DNA of 64,000 nucleotides from the NCBI GenBank assembly GCA_019636655.1, contig JAHBXB010000003.1, positions 248,001 to 312,000 on the forward strand, read 5' to 3'. Source of the DNA: Phycisphaeraceae bacterium (GTDB taxonomy: Bacteria > Planctomycetota > Phycisphaerae > Phycisphaerales > UBA1924). A program made the translations under genes and the position numbers. Under the pieces are notes generated by a model, which was given only the letters and a program-made list of their open reading frames with translations, was not told the DNA's origin and did not search any database. Below are positions 20,045 to 29,157 of the stretch, piece after piece. Each line of letters begins with the position of its first letter. Position 1 is the first letter of the stretch.

Positions 20045-22497
20045 AGCGGCCGAGCCCGATCGCGACCTACCGGATCCAGCTCACTCCTCGCTTTGGGTTC
20101 GACGCAGCAGCGGCGATTGTCGGTTACCTCGCGGACCTTGGAGTGTCGCACCTCTATCTTTCGCCGATATTTGAAGCTACGCCCGGCAGTTCCCACGGCT
20201 ACGACCAGACCGATCCGACCCGCATCCGTACCGAGCTGGGCGGCGCGTCGGCCTTCGAGCGGCTCTCCTCGACAGCCCATGATCGCGGGCTCGGAATCGT
20301 GCTTGACATTGTTCCCAATCACATGGCAGCCCACCATGCAAACCCGTGGTGGTACAACCTTCTCAAGCACGGTCCGGACTCCGAGTACGACCGTTTTTTC
20401 GATGTGGACTGGGCAAGCGAAGGTGGCCGAGTCGTCCTGCCGGTTCTTGGGGCCCCTCTCGCAGAGGTGATCGCAAGAGGCGAGATCACGTTTGAACCCA
20501 ACGGCTCGCTCTGCTACTTCGAACGACACTTCCCACTCAGCGAAGGAGACATCGAGGCGGTCCGCTCGGGAGACAATCTCGGCAATGTGCTCTCCCGACA
20601 GCACTACGTCCTGACGTATTGGCGCGACGGCCTGCGTCGACTCAACTACCGGCGGTTCTTTGATATCTCTGATCTCGCCGGCCTCCGCGTCGAAGATCCG
20701 GTCGTGTTCGACCGGACACACGCGGCACTGTTCTCGCTTGTCGCCCGCCGCCTTGTCGACGCCGTACGGGTCGATCACATTGACGGCCTGCGTGATCCCC
20801 TTCAGTACCTTAAGCGACTTCGGGACGGGCTCTGCTCCGCGAACCCCGACTCCGTCCCGGTCTTCGTCGAGAAGATCCTCGCACGCGGCGAGTCCCTTCC
20901 TTCCGCCTGGCCACTGGACGGCGCCACGGGATACGAGTTCCTTGCCGCTGCGGCGTCGATGATGACCGATCCAACGGGCATAGCCGTACTCCGTCGTCAT
21001 ACCGTGGCAATCGGTGCGGGCGCACCAGACTTCCACCACCTAGCGGTTGCCAGCAAGCGGGAGGTTGCACGCTCTCTCTTTGGTCCAGAACTCTCGCGAC
21101 TCTGCCGTGCGGCAGATTCCTGCCTCCGAGGCGTCGGCCTTGAATGTGACGCGGCTTCTTTGCGAGTGGCGATCGCCGATCTATCGGCCTGCCTCTCTCG
21201 GTATCGCACGTACGCCGATTCGGCGGGCCCTTGTCGCAGCGACGTGGAGTGCATTCGCGACGCCGCTCGCGGGGCCGAGTCGCTCGCTCGATCGCCGAAC
21301 CACTTGTCCGCGGTCCGGAACCTCGCCGGGCTCCTCACGCTCTCGGCGCCCTTCCATTCCGGCCAGGCTCGCTTGCAAGCGATCGAAACGCTGCGAACGT
21401 GGCAACAGTTCACTGGACCTGTCGCCGCGAAGGGGGTTGAGGACACCGCTCTTTATCGCGATATCGCGATCCTCGCTCTCAACGACGTTGGAACGGAGCC
21501 GATCCCGCAGGATCCCCGAGCTCAGATTGAGTGGCTTGCATTGCAGCGCCGGGTTCATACGCTATCGATGAACGCGACAGATACACACGATGCCAAGCGG
21601 TCAGAGGATGTGCGTGCCCGCTTGGCGGTGCTCACATGGTTCCCTGCCGACTGGACGCGGATCCTCGACCAGGCCATCCCGCTCCTCGCCGAGCTGTCAC
21701 CTCATCGCACCAGCGACCGCTTGCCTGCCGCTGGCGATCTCTCGCTGATCCTCCACTCAGCCTTTGCCCTCGGTCCTCCGGCAGGTGCCTTTGACGCCGC
21801 TCTCGGTGATCGCCTCAAGGATTACATCACCAAGGCGACTCGTGAGGCAAAGCGGGCTACGACCTGGATTAGTCCATCAAGTGACTACGAGGCCGCCTGC
21901 TCGCACGCCGTTGATCTGCTGCTCTACAGCGATGCCCTAGCGGGTGTCAGAGGTGAAATGGCCAAACTTGCGCGCGCGACCAGGCTCATGGCAGCTCGCA
22001 TGTCCCTCGCCATTGTGATGCTCAAGTCCCTATTCCCAGGTACTCCTGATTGGTACCAGGGCACCGAGTGCCTCGCCCTGTCCTTCGTCGACCCGGACAA
22101 CCGGCGTCCCGTCGATTTCGAAGCCCGCCGCACCCTCTTGGCTGACATCCAGGCTCAATGGCGTTCAAGCCCGGCCGCCGCGGCGGCCTCGCTCCTGGAC
22201 GACCCCGACAGCGATGCGGCCAAGCTCTTTGTCACGTGGCGGGTACTAACCGTCCGACGACGGCTGCTGGCCGAAGGTGCTCGCATGACACTTGAATCAT
22301 TCGAGCGCAGCCCAAGCCATTGCCAATGGCGTGTCACAGCCGACCAACACCGGTGCTCGGCGAGCGTGGCCCTGCGGCCGGACGATCATCAGCAGACCGT
22401 TACACCAGCAGGTGCTGATCAACTGCGAGGGACGGTGTCCGGGCTGTCCGCGCTTTGGGCCAGCATCGTCGTCGAAGGCGTCTGGGAAACGTGGTAG
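20041..22497 (+). CDS. treY: Maltooligosyltrehalose synthase (GH13)
   Basis: TreY isomerises the reducing-end linkage of maltodextrins to an alpha,alpha-1,1 bond, the step before TreZ. The 818-residue protein opens with ATYRIQLTPRFGFDAAAAIV and has GVSHLYLSPIFEA, DIVPNHMAAHHANPWW, nucleophile VDAVRVDHIDGLRDP and VFVEKILARGESLP. The C-terminal PDWYQGTECLALSFVDPDNRRPVDF is diagnostic of TreY. Translation starts at a GTG whose last bases overlap the previous stop (GTGA). A weak stem-loop (22510-22526) without a T-run follows the gene. Confidence 0.95.
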   Translation: MKRPSPIATYRIQLTPRFGFDAAAAIVGYLADLGVSHLYLSPIFEATPGSSHGYDQTDPTRIRTELGGASAFERLSSTAHDRGLGIVLDIVPNHMAAHHANPWWYNLLKHGPDSEYDRFFDVDWASEGGRVVLPVLGAPLAEVIARGEITFEPNGSLCYFERHFPLSEGDIEAVRSGDNLGNVLSRQHYVLTYWRDGLRRLNYRRFFDISDLAGLRVEDPVVFDRTHAALFSLVARRLVDAVRVDHIDGLRDPLQYLKRLRDGLCSANPDSVPVFVEKILARGESLPSAWPLDGATGYEFLAAAASMMTDPTGIAVLRRHTVAIGAGAPDFHHLAVASKREVARSLFGPELSRLCRAADSCLRGVGLECDAASLRVAIADLSACLSRYRTYADSAGPCRSDVECIRDAARGAESLARSPNHLSAVRNLAGLLTLSAPFHSGQARLQAIETLRTWQQFTGPVAAKGVEDTALYRDIAILALNDVGTEPIPQDPRAQIEWLALQRRVHTLSMNATDTHDAKRSEDVRARLAVLTWFPADWTRILDQAIPLLAELSPHRTSDRLPAAGDLSLILHSAFALGPPAGAFDAALGDRLKDYITKATREAKRATTWISPSSDYEAACSHAVDLLLYSDALAGVRGEMAKLARATRLMAARMSLAIVMLKSLFPGTPDWYQGTECLALSFVDPDNRRPVDFEARRTLLADIQAQWRSSPAAAAASLLDDPDSDAAKLFVTWRVLTVRRRLLAEGARMTLESFERSPSHCQWRVTADQHRCSASVALRPDDHQQTVTPAGADQLRGTVSGLSALWASIVVEGVWETW

Positions 22498-22539
22498 GCA
22501 GCCGAACGGATCCCGCAAGCCGGGATGTGTTGCACAGAG

Positions 22540-23385
22540 TCAGGTCAACTTCCACGCGTAGAAGATGGCGGTGAAGATCAAGTCGGCGATGACGATGGCG
22601 ACGACCGATTGCACGACGGTACCGGTGGTCGCCTTGCCGACGCCCGCAGCGCCGCCGGTGACTTTCAGCCCGTTGGTGCACGCGATAAGACCAATGAGCA
22701 GCCCGAAGACCACAGACTTGCCGATGCCCGTTGCGAAGTCCACGAACTTGAGTTGGTCGACCATGTTCGAGTAGTACTTCTGCGGGGCGATCCCCAGGGC
22801 CAAGGCGGCGGTGAAGAGGCCGGAGGTGACCGCGACAAGGTCGGAGAGCACCGCGAGGCAGGTCATGCTGATGACCGACGCAAGGACGCGTGGAATCACC
22901 AGGAACCTGACGGGGTTCAGGGCGTGGGCTTCGAGGGCCTCGATCTCCTCTCCAACAACCATCGTGCCGATCTCGGCGGCGATGGCGGCTCCGGCAAAAC
23001 CGGTCAGCACGATCGCGGCGATCAGCGGGCCGAGTTCGCGGAAGACCGCGACGCCGGTGATATTGGCCACAAGATCCTTGCTGCCGAAATCGTCCAGCGG
23101 CGGAGCCATCTGCAGGACCAGGATCAGCCCCACGCAGCCCGAGACGAGCGAGATGATGAAGATCGATCTCACACCAATCCGAACGATCTGCGACACAATC
23201 GCCGGGCGGCCCAGCCGCACCCGGCGGTACACGGCCCACCGAAGGATCCAGTGGGTCATCTCGACCACCAGAAACCACGCGGACCCGATTTGGTCGAGAA
23301 CATCGAAGAGCCGCTCACCTATCGCGGCGACAACTCCGGCCATACCGGTCGGCGCGGATTGCGTGTTGACAACGTCGTCAGCCAT
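22540..23385 (-). CDS. mlaE: MlaE/YrbE-type ABC transporter permease
   Basis: This 281-residue integral membrane protein has the MlaE family core (RSIFIISLVSGCVGLILVLQ, FRELGPLIAAIVLTGFAGAAIAAEIGTM, YYSNMVDQLKFVDFATGIGKSVVFGLLIG). In diderm bacteria MlaE works with an ATPase (MlaF), an MCE protein (MlaD) and a STAS protein (MlaB) to move phospholipids across the envelope. Here no mlaF or mlaD follows; the convergent treY ends 42 bases away. The gene immediately upstream encodes a STAS protein, so the MlaB role may be filled locally. Confidence 0.9.
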   Translation of the reverse strand: MADDVVNTQSAPTGMAGVVAAIGERLFDVLDQIGSAWFLVVEMTHWILRWAVYRRVRLGRPAIVSQIVRIGVRSIFIISLVSGCVGLILVLQMAPPLDDFGSKDLVANITGVAVFRELGPLIAAIVLTGFAGAAIAAEIGTMVVGEEIEALEAHALNPVRFLVIPRVLASVISMTCLAVLSDLVAVTSGLFTAALALGIAPQKYYSNMVDQLKFVDFATGIGKSVVFGLLIGLIACTNGLKVTGGAAGVGKATTGTVVQSVVAIVIADLIFTAIFYAWKLT

Positions 23386-23417
23386 GTGTCCTGTATGGTC
23401 CGTACCCGCACCTCGGA

Positions 23418-23771
23418 TCAGGCACCGAGAGCCGCGTCGACAGTGGTGGTGATCTTAAACACGGTATCGAGCCTGGCGATCTCGAAGATCGACCGCACCT
23501 TGTCGGTGAGCGCGGCGAGAACCATCGTCGAACCGCTCTTCCGAGCAATCTGCATCGCCTCGACAAGAGTTGCGACCCCAGAGGAATCCATGTACGGCAC
23601 CTGCGAAAGGTCGACCACCATAGTCGCGGGCTTGGTGGACTGCACCTGTTTGAGGGCCTGCCGGAACACGGGCGACGCCGTGAGGTCGATATCTCCTTCG
23701 GGCAGCACCACTGTGGCGCCACCGCGGGGCGTCCACGTGATCTTGATCGTGTCTCCGTTGAGTTCACCCAT
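23418..23771 (-). CDS. STAS-domain protein, anti-sigma-factor-antagonist type
   Basis: The 117-residue product is a single STAS domain (VVLPEGDIDLTASPVFRQAL ... MVVDLSQVPYMDSSGVATLVEAM) with a DSSG motif at residues 62-65, whose Ser is the phosphorylation site in SpoIIAA/RsbV-like proteins. It starts after an AAGGA site ten bases downstream of the kinase gene stop. The RsbW-like neighbour argues for partner switching; the MlaE neighbour would also fit an MlaB-like role. Confidence 0.88.
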   Translation of the reverse strand: MGELNGDTIKITWTPRGGATVVLPEGDIDLTASPVFRQALKQVQSTKPATMVVDLSQVPYMDSSGVATLVEAMQIARKSGSTMVLAALTDKVRSIFEIARLDTVFKITTTVDAALGA

Positions 23772-23781
23772 GAGTGGATCC

Positions 23782-24291
23782 TTACGCGGTCGGCTCGGCC
23801 CGGGAAGGGTCGCCCGCCGGATCGGTGGCAGATTCCGTCCGTTTCTTGGTCATTGTGAGCCGCATCCCTCTTCCTGAGTTGTCGCTGCGGCGTTCGTACG
23901 ACACATCGTCCATGACGTGTCGGATGATGTGCACCCCGAGCCCCCCCGGCCGGACGTCTTCAAGATTCCTTGACTTGATCGTGGTGGGATCGACCTGTTT
24001 AGCGTCATCTTCGATGACAATTCTGAGCGCCACGGTGGGGTTGTCTGAAGACCCGGGAGTGGCCACGCCGCCGACGGGGGTCAGGCTGATCCAGATCGGG
24101 CGGTCGGGAGCACGCCCATAGCCGTGGCGGATCACGTTGCACAGCGCCTCGTCGACGGCCAGGGCAATCTGGCCGCAGGCCTCGTCGGTAAAGGCCAGTC
24201 GCCTAGCCACAGAGGCAACCATTTCCCGGGCACCGCTGAGGTACAGCGGGTTGCTCATCATTTCGATACGGATCTCGGATGGCTGGTCCAT
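23782..24291 (-). CDS. RsbW/SpoIIAB-type serine kinase (anti-sigma factor family)
   Basis: This 169-residue protein has a GHKL ATPase fold: N-box IALAVDEALCNVIRHGYG, then VIEDDAKQVDP and the glycine loop RPGGLGVHIIRHVMDDVSY. Such proteins phosphorylate a STAS antagonist and bind a sigma factor or other target. The start MDQPSEIRIEM was chosen because the family begins here; a longer in-frame reading extends upstream without resemblance. No sigma factor gene is nearby, so the true target may be elsewhere. Confidence 0.85.
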   Translation of the reverse strand: MDQPSEIRIEMMSNPLYLSGAREMVASVARRLAFTDEACGQIALAVDEALCNVIRHGYGRAPDRPIWISLTPVGGVATPGSSDNPTVALRIVIEDDAKQVDPTTIKSRNLEDVRPGGLGVHIIRHVMDDVSYERRSDNSGRGMRLTMTKKRTESATDPAGDPSRAEPTA

Positions 24292-24323
24292 ATGAACGAC
24301 CCACGCGAGGACACACGCCCACA

Positions 24324-24698
24324 TCAGGCGGGCTGCTCGCTCCCTTCGATGGGAGCATTGACCTTGCACCACTCGACCCATCGATCGACCGCCACGCGGC
24401 GGTCCCACACAGGAGCCGCGTAGTCATAGCCCAGGTCTTCACCGGTAAAGTACTTCAGGCTGGTGATGGCGTACAGCCGAACAGCCGCATCGTCGTCGTC
24501 CAGGAGAGAAACAATCGAGGGGATGGCGCGACGATCGTCGGACTGAACGGCGATGCGGATGGCATTCAGACGGCTGTCGGGGCTGTACGAGTCAAAGGAT
24601 GGCGGTGGGGCCGAGGCGCATCCGCACACGGCTATCGGGATCATCATCCCGGCGGCCAGCAGGGCGATCACAGCGGCCTGACTGTCTGCGATACTCAC
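24324..24698 (-). CDS. Small HEAT-like lipoprotein
   Basis: Read from GTG 24698 the product has 124 residues. A hydrophobic N-terminus ends in a lipobox-like VCGCAS, so Cys lipidation is probable. The mature part carries one HEAT-like helical pair (RAIPSIVSLLDDDDAAVRLYAITSLKYFTG) followed by a Trp-rich tail (RVAVDRWVEWCKVN). Planctomycete HEAT proteins often share this tail style. TACCAT lies six bases before the GTG; the alternative start is a TTG at 24716. It is the first gene of the run lipoprotein, kinase, STAS, MlaE. Function unknown. Confidence 0.65.
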   Translation of the reverse strand: MSIADSQAAVIALLAAGMMIPIAVCGCASAPPPSFDSYSPDSRLNAIRIAVQSDDRRAIPSIVSLLDDDDAAVRLYAITSLKYFTGEDLGYDYAAPVWDRRVAVDRWVEWCKVNAPIEGSEQPA

Positions 24699-24768
24699 GT
24701 GGTCATGGTACCTCAACCAACCGCACGACGAAAGCGGGGCCCTCGCGGGGGCGGCGAGTGGTCTTGGT

Positions 24769-24774
24769 TATAGT
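24769..24774 (+). promoter_or_regulatory. Candidate -10 element of guaA (leaderless type)
   Basis: TATAGT ends five bases before the guaA ATG, and there is no purine-rich Shine-Dalgarno sequence. If it is the -10, transcription would begin at or next to the start codon. Confidence 0.45.
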
Positions 24775-24779
24775 TCGCC

Positions 24780-26399
24780 ATGACACGACCCGGCAGCACG
24801 GTTGACCCCGCCAGCCCCCGACGGTTTCCCCACGACGAGGTGGTGGTCATTGTCGACTTTGGGTCGCAGACGGCTCAGCTGATCGCCCGACGCGTTCGGG
24901 AGGCAGGTGTCTTCTCGTTTCTGGTGTCCCCCGCAACCCCGGCGGCCACAATCGCGGCGTACAAGCCCAAGGGAATCATCCTCTCCGGCGGCCCGGCGAG
25001 CGTGTACGAGGAGGGATCGCCACAATGCGATCCAGGCCTGCTGGACCTGGGAATCCCGGTTCTGGGCATCTGCTACGGCATGCAATGGGCGTGCCGGGCC
25101 ATGGGATACCGGGTTGCCAGGCATGATCATCGCGAGTTCGGCAAGGCGCACATCACGGTCGCCCGAGGCTCGGAGCTCTTTGCGGCAGTTCCCGAGCGAA
25201 CCGTCGTGTGGATGTCGCATGGCGACCAAGTCCTCAATGAACCGGATGCGGAAGCCGAGGTTGCACCCGGCGAACTCGAGGTGGTCGCGGGCACGGAATC
25301 GTGCCCGCTCGCGGCGGTGCGGCTGCACGCCGGGAACCGCCGCTTCTACGGCGTCCAGTTCCATCCCGAAGTGACGCACACCCCACACGGATCAACGCTC
25401 CTGCAGAACTTCCTGTACGAAATCTGCAAGTGCGCCGGCACATGGACGATGTCGGACTATGTTCAGACCGCGATCGCGCAGGCTCGCGAGCAGATCGGCG
25501 ATCACCGGGTTGTCTGCGGCCTCTCAGGCGGCGTTGACTCGGCGGTGACGGCCGCGCTGCTGCACCGGGCCGTCGGTGACCGACTGACGTGCATCTTCAT
25601 CGATACGGGTCTGTTGCGGAACGCTGAGCGAGAGTTCGTCGAGACGACGTTCCGGGATCACTTCTCGATCGACCTCCGAGTCGTGGACGCCGGCGAGCGA
25701 TTTCTCGCCGATCTTCGAGGGGTGGAAGACCCGCAGGAGAAACGCCGCCGCATCGGCCATCGGTTCATAGAGGAGTTCAAGGCGGCCTCGGCGGATCTCC
25801 CGAGCGTGAAGTTCCTGGCCCAGGGGACGCTGTATCCCGACGTCATCGAATCGGGGTACGGCCACGCGGGCACGAGCGCGACGATCAAGCTGCACCACAA
25901 TGTTGGCGGCCTGCCCAAGGACCTGGGCTTTGATCTTGTGGAGCCGATGCGGGATCTGTTCAAGGACGAGGTGCGGAAGCTCGGCGGCGTGCTCGGCCTG
26001 CCCGAAATGATGATCTGGCGACACCCCTTCCCGGGCCCCGGCCTGGCCGTGCGTGTACTCGGGGAGGTGACCCGCGAGAAGCTCGAGTTGCTCCGCCGGT
26101 GTGATGAGATCCTGCTCGAAGAGATCATGGGGGCCAATCTCTACCGCAGCACGAGCCAGGTCTTTGCGGTGCTTCTGCCGGTGCGGAGCGTGGGCGTTAT
26201 GGGCGACGGACGCACGTACGAGAGCGTGGTGGCCCTGCGGGCGGTCGAGTCCCAGGACTTCATGACCGCCGATTGGGCAAGGCTCCCACACGAGTTGCTC
26301 GCGACCATATCGAACCGGATCATCAACGAAGTCCGCGGGGTCAACCGTGTGGTCTATGACATCTCGAGCAAGCCTCCCGCAACAATCGAGTGGGAGTAG
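24780..26399 (+). CDS. guaA: GMP synthase (glutamine-hydrolysing)
   Basis: GuaA aminates XMP to GMP. The 539-residue protein has the class I amidotransferase ([20 protein letters not shown], nucleophile Cys in [10 protein letters not shown], His-Glu in [12 protein letters not shown]). The PP-loop ATP pyrophosphatase follows ([20 protein letters not shown]), then the C-terminal dimerisation domain ([17 protein letters not shown] ... [11 protein letters not shown]). Length is normal for the family. Confidence 0.98.
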   Translation: MTRPGSTVDPASPRRFPHDEVVVIVDFGSQTAQLIARRVREAGVFSFLVSPATPAATIAAYKPKGIILSGGPASVYEEGSPQCDPGLLDLGIPVLGICYGMQWACRAMGYRVARHDHREFGKAHITVARGSELFAAVPERTVVWMSHGDQVLNEPDAEAEVAPGELEVVAGTESCPLAAVRLHAGNRRFYGVQFHPEVTHTPHGSTLLQNFLYEICKCAGTWTMSDYVQTAIAQAREQIGDHRVVCGLSGGVDSAVTAALLHRAVGDRLTCIFIDTGLLRNAEREFVETTFRDHFSIDLRVVDAGERFLADLRGVEDPQEKRRRIGHRFIEEFKAASADLPSVKFLAQGTLYPDVIESGYGHAGTSATIKLHHNVGGLPKDLGFDLVEPMRDLFKDEVRKLGGVLGLPEMMIWRHPFPGPGLAVRVLGEVTREKLELLRRCDEILLEEIMGANLYRSTSQVFAVLLPVRSVGVMGDGRTYESVVALRAVESQDFMTADWARLPHELLATISNRIINEVRGVNRVVYDISSKPPATIEWE

Positions 26400-26402
26400 G
26401 AC

Positions 26403-26807
26403 ATGGTCCGCCGCATCACGGTCGAAACCCGCGGCAAGGGCCTGCACGACATCACCGACCAGGTCCAGGCGGTCGTGGATCTCGCAGCAACCACCGAGGG
26501 GTTGTGCACTGTGTTCGTTCAGCACACCTCGGCAAGCATCGTGATCCAGGAAAACACCGATCCGGCGGTCAGGCGTGATCTGGAATCATGGATGTCCCGC
26601 CTGGTTCGGGATGGGGACCCCTTGTTCACCCATACCGACGAAGGTCCGGACGACATGCCCTCGCACATCCGCTCGGTTCTGACCGCGACGAGCGTGGGCA
26701 TTCCTGTGGTCGCAGGGCGCCTTGGGCTGGGAACCTGGCAGGCCGTCTACCTCTGGGAACACCGGAACGGGGCAAGGTCTCGTTCGGTGCTCGTTTCGAT
26801 CAGCTGA
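26403..26807 (+). CDS. yjbQ: YjbQ family protein (UPF0047)
   Basis: The 134-residue protein carries the family signature: FVQHTSASIVIQENTDPAVRRDLE, then HTDEGPDDMPSHIRSVLT and GRLGLGTWQAVYLWEHRNG. YjbQ proteins have a trimeric beta-barrel fold and weak thiamin phosphate synthase activity; their main role is unsettled. It begins three bases after the guaA stop and is probably co-transcribed with it. Confidence 0.93.
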   Translation: MVRRITVETRGKGLHDITDQVQAVVDLAATTEGLCTVFVQHTSASIVIQENTDPAVRRDLESWMSRLVRDGDPLFTHTDEGPDDMPSHIRSVLTATSVGIPVVAGRLGLGTWQAVYLWEHRNGARSRSVLVSIS

Positions 26808-27141
26808 TTCTCGCGCCAAGGGGCTGTCGGTTGGCCTACCTGGGAGTGGGTCACCCTGGCCCGCTGCTACCCGCTGCCGTAGGCCGCTTGTCCGGGTGAT
26901 GGGAGGGCCTATACTGCGGCATCGGGCGTGATCGGCGCCCGGGGCCGGGGCCCGTGACAGGCACGGGCGAGGCAGTTCAAGACGTCAAATCCGGAGACTC
27001 GGGCCAACGGGGCCCGGCTCGGAGCGGAAGCGCCCTTGTGCGTGAGCGAGGGTTCGGCGCGGCAGGTTCCGCGTCGGCCCGACCGCCAGTGGCGGTTGCC
27101 GATTCGCTTCACGCGGTGTCGCTGCAAGGAAATGGTGGACC
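26808..27141 (+). promoter_or_regulatory. Promoter and long leader of rpsB-tsf
   Basis: This 334-base gap has no gene. A sigma70-like promoter is visible: TTGTCC at 26888-26893, 16 bases, TATACT at 26910-26915. Transcription from it would leave a leader of about 220 bases that is rich in GC inverted repeats (for example around GGGGCCGGGGCCC near 26942-26953). Autoregulation of the ribosomal protein operon through this leader is plausible. An AAGGAAATGG segment precedes the rpsB start. Confidence 0.6.
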
Positions 27142-27993
27142 ATGTCGACGACTCTTGTGCAGGATCTGATCGAGGCCGGAATTCACTTCGGCCAGCGCTC
27201 GTCCGGATGGAACCCCAAGATGGGGCCGTTCATCTACGGGAAGCGCAACGGGATTCACATCATCGATATCAAGGAGACCGTGAAAGGTCTCCTGCTGGCA
27301 AAGAAGTACCTTGCCCGCGTCGTCTCGGACGGCAAGGACGTGTGCTTCGTGGGAACGAAGCGGCAAGCCCGGTCGGTTCTCGAACAGCGGGTTGGGGATG
27401 TCAAGCAGCACTGGGTGACGGAGCGGTGGCTCGGCGGCACGCTGACCAACTTCCGAACCATCCGTCAGCGGCTCAAAAGGCTCGAGGAGCTCGAGACGAT
27501 CGAGAAGACCGACAATTTCGCCTCCTACTCCAAGAAGATGGAGAGCCAGCTCAAGCGAGAGAAGGCCAAGATCGATCGCAACCTCCGCGGCATCCGGAAC
27601 ATGGAAAAGCTGCCCGGCGCGATGGTCGTCATCGACGTCAAGCGAGAGGTCAACGCGCTCAACGAGGCCCGCAAGCTCGGCATTCCCACGATCTGCCTGA
27701 TCGACACCGACGGCGACCCGGATATGGCCGACATCCCGATCCCGGGCAACGACGATTCGATGCGGTCGATCGATGTGGTGATCCGCGAACTGTGTTTAGC
27801 CGTGGCCGAGGGCAAGCAGATGCGTGACACCGCCAAGTCCGGCGGCGAAGAACCCGCGCAGAACGCATCGGGCGAGGCCCAGCCTCGCCGCTCCCGTCGG
27901 GCGCAGTTCCGGGCTGATGATGCCCGGGCCGGCAAGGGTGAAGGGGAAGAATCCCCCGCGACCGGCGAGTCGCTGGCGGCCAAGCCCGGGTAA
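27142..27993 (+). CDS. rpsB: 30S ribosomal protein S2
   Basis: The 283-residue protein is clearly S2: LIEAGIHFGQRSSGWNPKMG, FVGTKRQARSVL, WLGGTLTNFRTIRQRLKRL, and GIPTICLIDTDGDPDMADIPIPGNDDSMRSI. The C-terminus has an extra charged, low-complexity tail of about 50 residues. It precedes tsf as in most bacteria. Confidence 0.98.
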   Translation: MSTTLVQDLIEAGIHFGQRSSGWNPKMGPFIYGKRNGIHIIDIKETVKGLLLAKKYLARVVSDGKDVCFVGTKRQARSVLEQRVGDVKQHWVTERWLGGTLTNFRTIRQRLKRLEELETIEKTDNFASYSKKMESQLKREKAKIDRNLRGIRNMEKLPGAMVVIDVKREVNALNEARKLGIPTICLIDTDGDPDMADIPIPGNDDSMRSIDVVIRELCLAVAEGKQMRDTAKSGGEEPAQNASGEAQPRRSRRAQFRADDARAGKGEGEESPATGESLAAKPG

Positions 27994-27997
27994 GCAG

Positions 27998-28020
27998 GCG
28001 CGGTGAGCCTCTCGCCGCGC
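27998..28020 (+). other. Stem-loop between rpsB and tsf
   Basis: GCGCGG (27998-28003) can pair with CCGCGC (28015-28020). There is no T-run, so it may reduce rather than end transcription into tsf. Confidence 0.35.
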
Positions 28021-28133
28021 ACGTCACGAACTCAGTTCCGCACTCTCGCGCCCGAATTGGTGCATGCGTGCGGTGCCCAAGTCTAACCAGCCGGGTCTCG
28101 GTACCTGGACGCCGATCGCGAAGGAGCGGTTCG

Positions 28134-28949
28134 ATGGAGATTGATGCCAAGACGGTGATGGCCCTGCGGAACAAGACCGGGCTGTCGATGATGGAGTGCA
28201 AGAAGGCGCTCCAGGAGTCCTCGGGCAATATGGAGGCGGCGGAGGACCTGCTCCGCAAGAAGCTCAAGGGCAAGATGGACGCCCGCACCGAGCGTGCCGC
28301 GGGCGAGGGCCGGATCGCCATCGCTACCAATCCGGGGGCCGGTTCCGCGGCCATTATCGAGCTGCGTGCCGAGACCGACTTTACGGCGAAGAACGAGAAG
28401 TTCATCAGCGTTGCCAATCGTCTCGCAGAGTTGGCGCTCGATGCGCATGCAGGGGAGATCACGGCGACCGCGCCGATGACGTCGATCGTCGACGACCTCC
28501 GCATCACTACCGGCGAGAACTGTGCACTGGCCCGCGGCCACAAGGTGATCGGAAAGGCGGGCGAGACGGCCTACGGCACCTACGTCCACCATGACGGCAA
28601 GACTGGGGTCCTTGTTCACGCCGAGGGCTCGATCAGCGATGACACGCTCCGGCAGGTGTGCATGCACATCACCGCCGCGCACCCCCGGCCGCTCGGCGTC
28701 TCGGCGGACGACATCCCGGCCGACGTCGTTGAGAAGGAGCGGAAGTTCCGCATCGAGCAGGCGATCGAGTCCGGCAAGCCGAAGGAGATTGCCGAGAAGA
28801 TGGTCGAGGGCGGAATGCGCAAGTTCTTCGAGGAGATTGCGCTTCTGGAGCAGCCGTTCATCAAGGACCCAACAAAGAAGGTCAAGGACATTGTTGGAGC
28901 GGGCGCCCGGATCGTCGGGTTCTATCGCTGGCAGGTCGGCCAGGCCTGA
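28134..28949 (+). CDS. tsf: Translation elongation factor Ts
   Basis: EF-Ts exchanges GDP for GTP on EF-Tu. The 271-residue protein has the N-terminal UBA-like domain (VMALRNKTGLSMMECKKALQ) and the EF-Ts signature (RAETDFTAKNEKF), then VLVHAEGSISDDTLRQVCMHI and the C-terminal LLEQPFIKDPTKKVKDIV. AAGGAG stands eight bases before the ATG at 28134; an in-frame upstream reading is not supported by the family. Confidence 0.98.
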   Translation: MEIDAKTVMALRNKTGLSMMECKKALQESSGNMEAAEDLLRKKLKGKMDARTERAAGEGRIAIATNPGAGSAAIIELRAETDFTAKNEKFISVANRLAELALDAHAGEITATAPMTSIVDDLRITTGENCALARGHKVIGKAGETAYGTYVHHDGKTGVLVHAEGSISDDTLRQVCMHITAAHPRPLGVSADDIPADVVEKERKFRIEQAIESGKPKEIAEKMVEGGMRKFFEEIALLEQPFIKDPTKKVKDIVGAGARIVGFYRWQVGQA

Positions 28950-28975
28950 TTCCGCTGGTTGACTTGAACTTGAGC

Positions 28976-29010
28976 AGGGCGGCGCCGATTGGCGGCCGCC
29001 CTATTTCGTT
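28976..29010 (+). terminator. Rho-independent-type terminator of rpsB-tsf
   Basis: An 8-bp stem AGGGCGGC (28976-28983) / GCCGCCCT (28995-29002) is followed by ATTTCGTT. It lies 27 bases after the tsf stop. Confidence 0.75.
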
Positions 29011-29157
29011 GGCAGCCCGACAAACACCACAGGTCCGGTAACACCACGGCCATCTCGCCACCGCGAATCGGGCTTCACCGTCTTGCCTGCGCGGCCGATA
29101 GTCCATCGACGGGCTGATTACCCGGCCCAACTCGCGTCCAAGAACGAGGATCTATCG

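Noticed and set aside
22510-22526. Stem-loop ATCCCG/CGGGAT between treY and mlaE as a terminator
   Set aside because: Only six base pairs and no T-run on either strand; too weak to list as a terminator.
22525-23877. Plus-strand frame of about 450 codons opposite mlaE and the STAS gene
   Set aside because: Composition rich in Asp, Arg, Gly and His repeats, as expected from reverse reading; MlaE and STAS motifs are clear on the minus strand.
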